Both the position numbers and the translations under genes were made by a program. From a virus: a stretch of 21,130 nucleotides of DNA. Below are positions 20,663 to 21,130 of the stretch, in pieces (the first letter of the stretch is position 1; each line of letters opens with the position of its first letter). The notes under the pieces are model-generated. The model was not told the origin of the DNA and did not search any database. It saw only the letters and a list, made by a program, of their open reading frames with translations. The stretch spans positions 1 through 21,130 of IMG/VR virus record IMGVR_UViG_3300034200_000366; one strand, given 5' to 3'.

Positions 20663-21130
20663 ATGAGAGCATTAAACACAAACTCAAATATTGATAATTC
20701 AGATTTAACAAATTATCCAGATGGTAGAGTTAGAAATAACACAGGGACAGGTAATGGTACTCCAGTAAACGAAAGAGTTTATGGTGACATTCATCAAGCG
20801 ATAGCAAAAATGATGCGATTGTATGATATTGTGCCAAACAATTTACCAGATAATGAAACGAATGGATTTCAAATCATAGAGGCCATAATGTCATTGGCTT
20901 CAAAAAATGATTTTATTTTGCCATTAAGTTTAAATACTGGAGTTTTGTCAGTTCCTATAAAATTAGGTTTTATGCGTACTGGAGAACAAGTAGTTTGTAA
21001 AGCATCTTTTGATTTAGCTTCACAAACGCAAATAAAAGGTTCAGATGCCACAACTTTTACTTTTACTGCAAATGGTACATTTAAAACAAATGAGTATGTC
21101 AGAATAATTAAAACTGTTTCAGGAGTAGAT
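20663..21130 (+). CDS. Tail fibre/adhesin-like protein, partial at right edge
   Basis: An open frame of 156 codons from the ATG at 20663 that runs off the window without a stop; the 3' end is missing. It starts 'MRALNTNSNIDNSDLTNYPD', with a glycine-rich hinge 'NNTGTGNGTPVNERVYGDI', then a helix 'HQAIAKMMRLYDIVPNNLPD', and a beta-rich part starting 'NDFILPLSLNTGVLS'. The 'NGTPV.E..YGDIHQAI' and 'LPDNE.NGFQIIEA' pattern is common at the N-terminus of tail fibre or baseplate-attached adhesin proteins of Bacteroidota phages. Position after the gp48-like gene supports a receptor-binding role. The A-rich leader (20649-20665) is identical over 17 nt to that of the tail tube gene. Confidence 0.65.
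   Translation, partial: MRALNTNSNIDNSDLTNYPDGRVRNNTGTGNGTPVNERVYGDIHQAIAKMMRLYDIVPNNLPDNETNGFQIIEAIMSLASKNDFILPLSLNTGVLSVPIKLGFMRTGEQVVCKASFDLASQTQIKGSDATTFTFTANGTFKTNEYVRIIKTVSGVD

Noticed and set aside
1-21130. tRNA genes, CRISPR arrays, insertion sequences, integrase or attachment sites
   Set aside because: None was seen by eye. Intergenic gaps are mostly under 50 nt and there is no regular spaced repeat set of CRISPR type.

Overview
The window looks like part of a virulent-type or temperate tailed bacteriophage (or a prophage) with a contractile tail, infecting a Bacteroidota host and most likely a Flavobacterium relative. The base composition is low in G+C. Start codons are preceded by A-rich stretches instead of Shine-Dalgarno sequences. 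Two promoter candidates match the Bacteroidota sigma-A pattern (TTTG, 21 nt, TAnnTTTG). All credible genes lie on the + strand, packed end to end with many 1-20 nt overlaps. No integrase, lysis gene, tRNA or CRISPR array is visible.

Replication and recombination genes fill about 73-8842. In order they encode a small HTH-like protein, a phage conserved C-terminal-domain protein (Phg_2220_C-like), a DnaB/Twinkle-type helicase, several small proteins, a RusA-like endonuclease candidate, a conserved phage protein, an HNH-like zinc protein and SSB. A promoter at 4639-4671 starts a second set: a small HTH protein, two tiny coupled genes, a coiled-coil protein with internal repeats, a Sak4-like RecA-type ATPase, a YqaJ-like PD-(D/E)XK exonuclease and a winged-helix-like protein. 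SSB, ATPase and exonuclease together look like a phage recombination system.

The only long non-coding gap is 8843-9146. It holds a terminator hairpin, a very A+T-rich stretch, a second promoter, and a second strong terminator placed 21 nt before the first head gene. That placement suggests attenuation or antitermination of the late operon.

Virion assembly genes run from 9147 to the right edge: an S49 head-maturation protease with a probable nested scaffold, a decoration protein with an inserted beta-rich domain, a lambda E-type major capsid protein, small head/neck genes, a tail terminator, sheath, tube, a tail-assembly chaperone pair, tape measure, Mu gp46-, gp47- and gp48-like baseplate proteins, and the start of a tail fibre or adhesin-like gene. 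The second chaperone part (to 16136) has no good start of its own and is best read as a -1 programmed frameshift product. Terminase and portal are not next to the protease, and no hub, spike or LysM gene lies between tape measure and gp46, so these modules must be elsewhere.

Protein family names are from motif recognition by eye. No database search was run.
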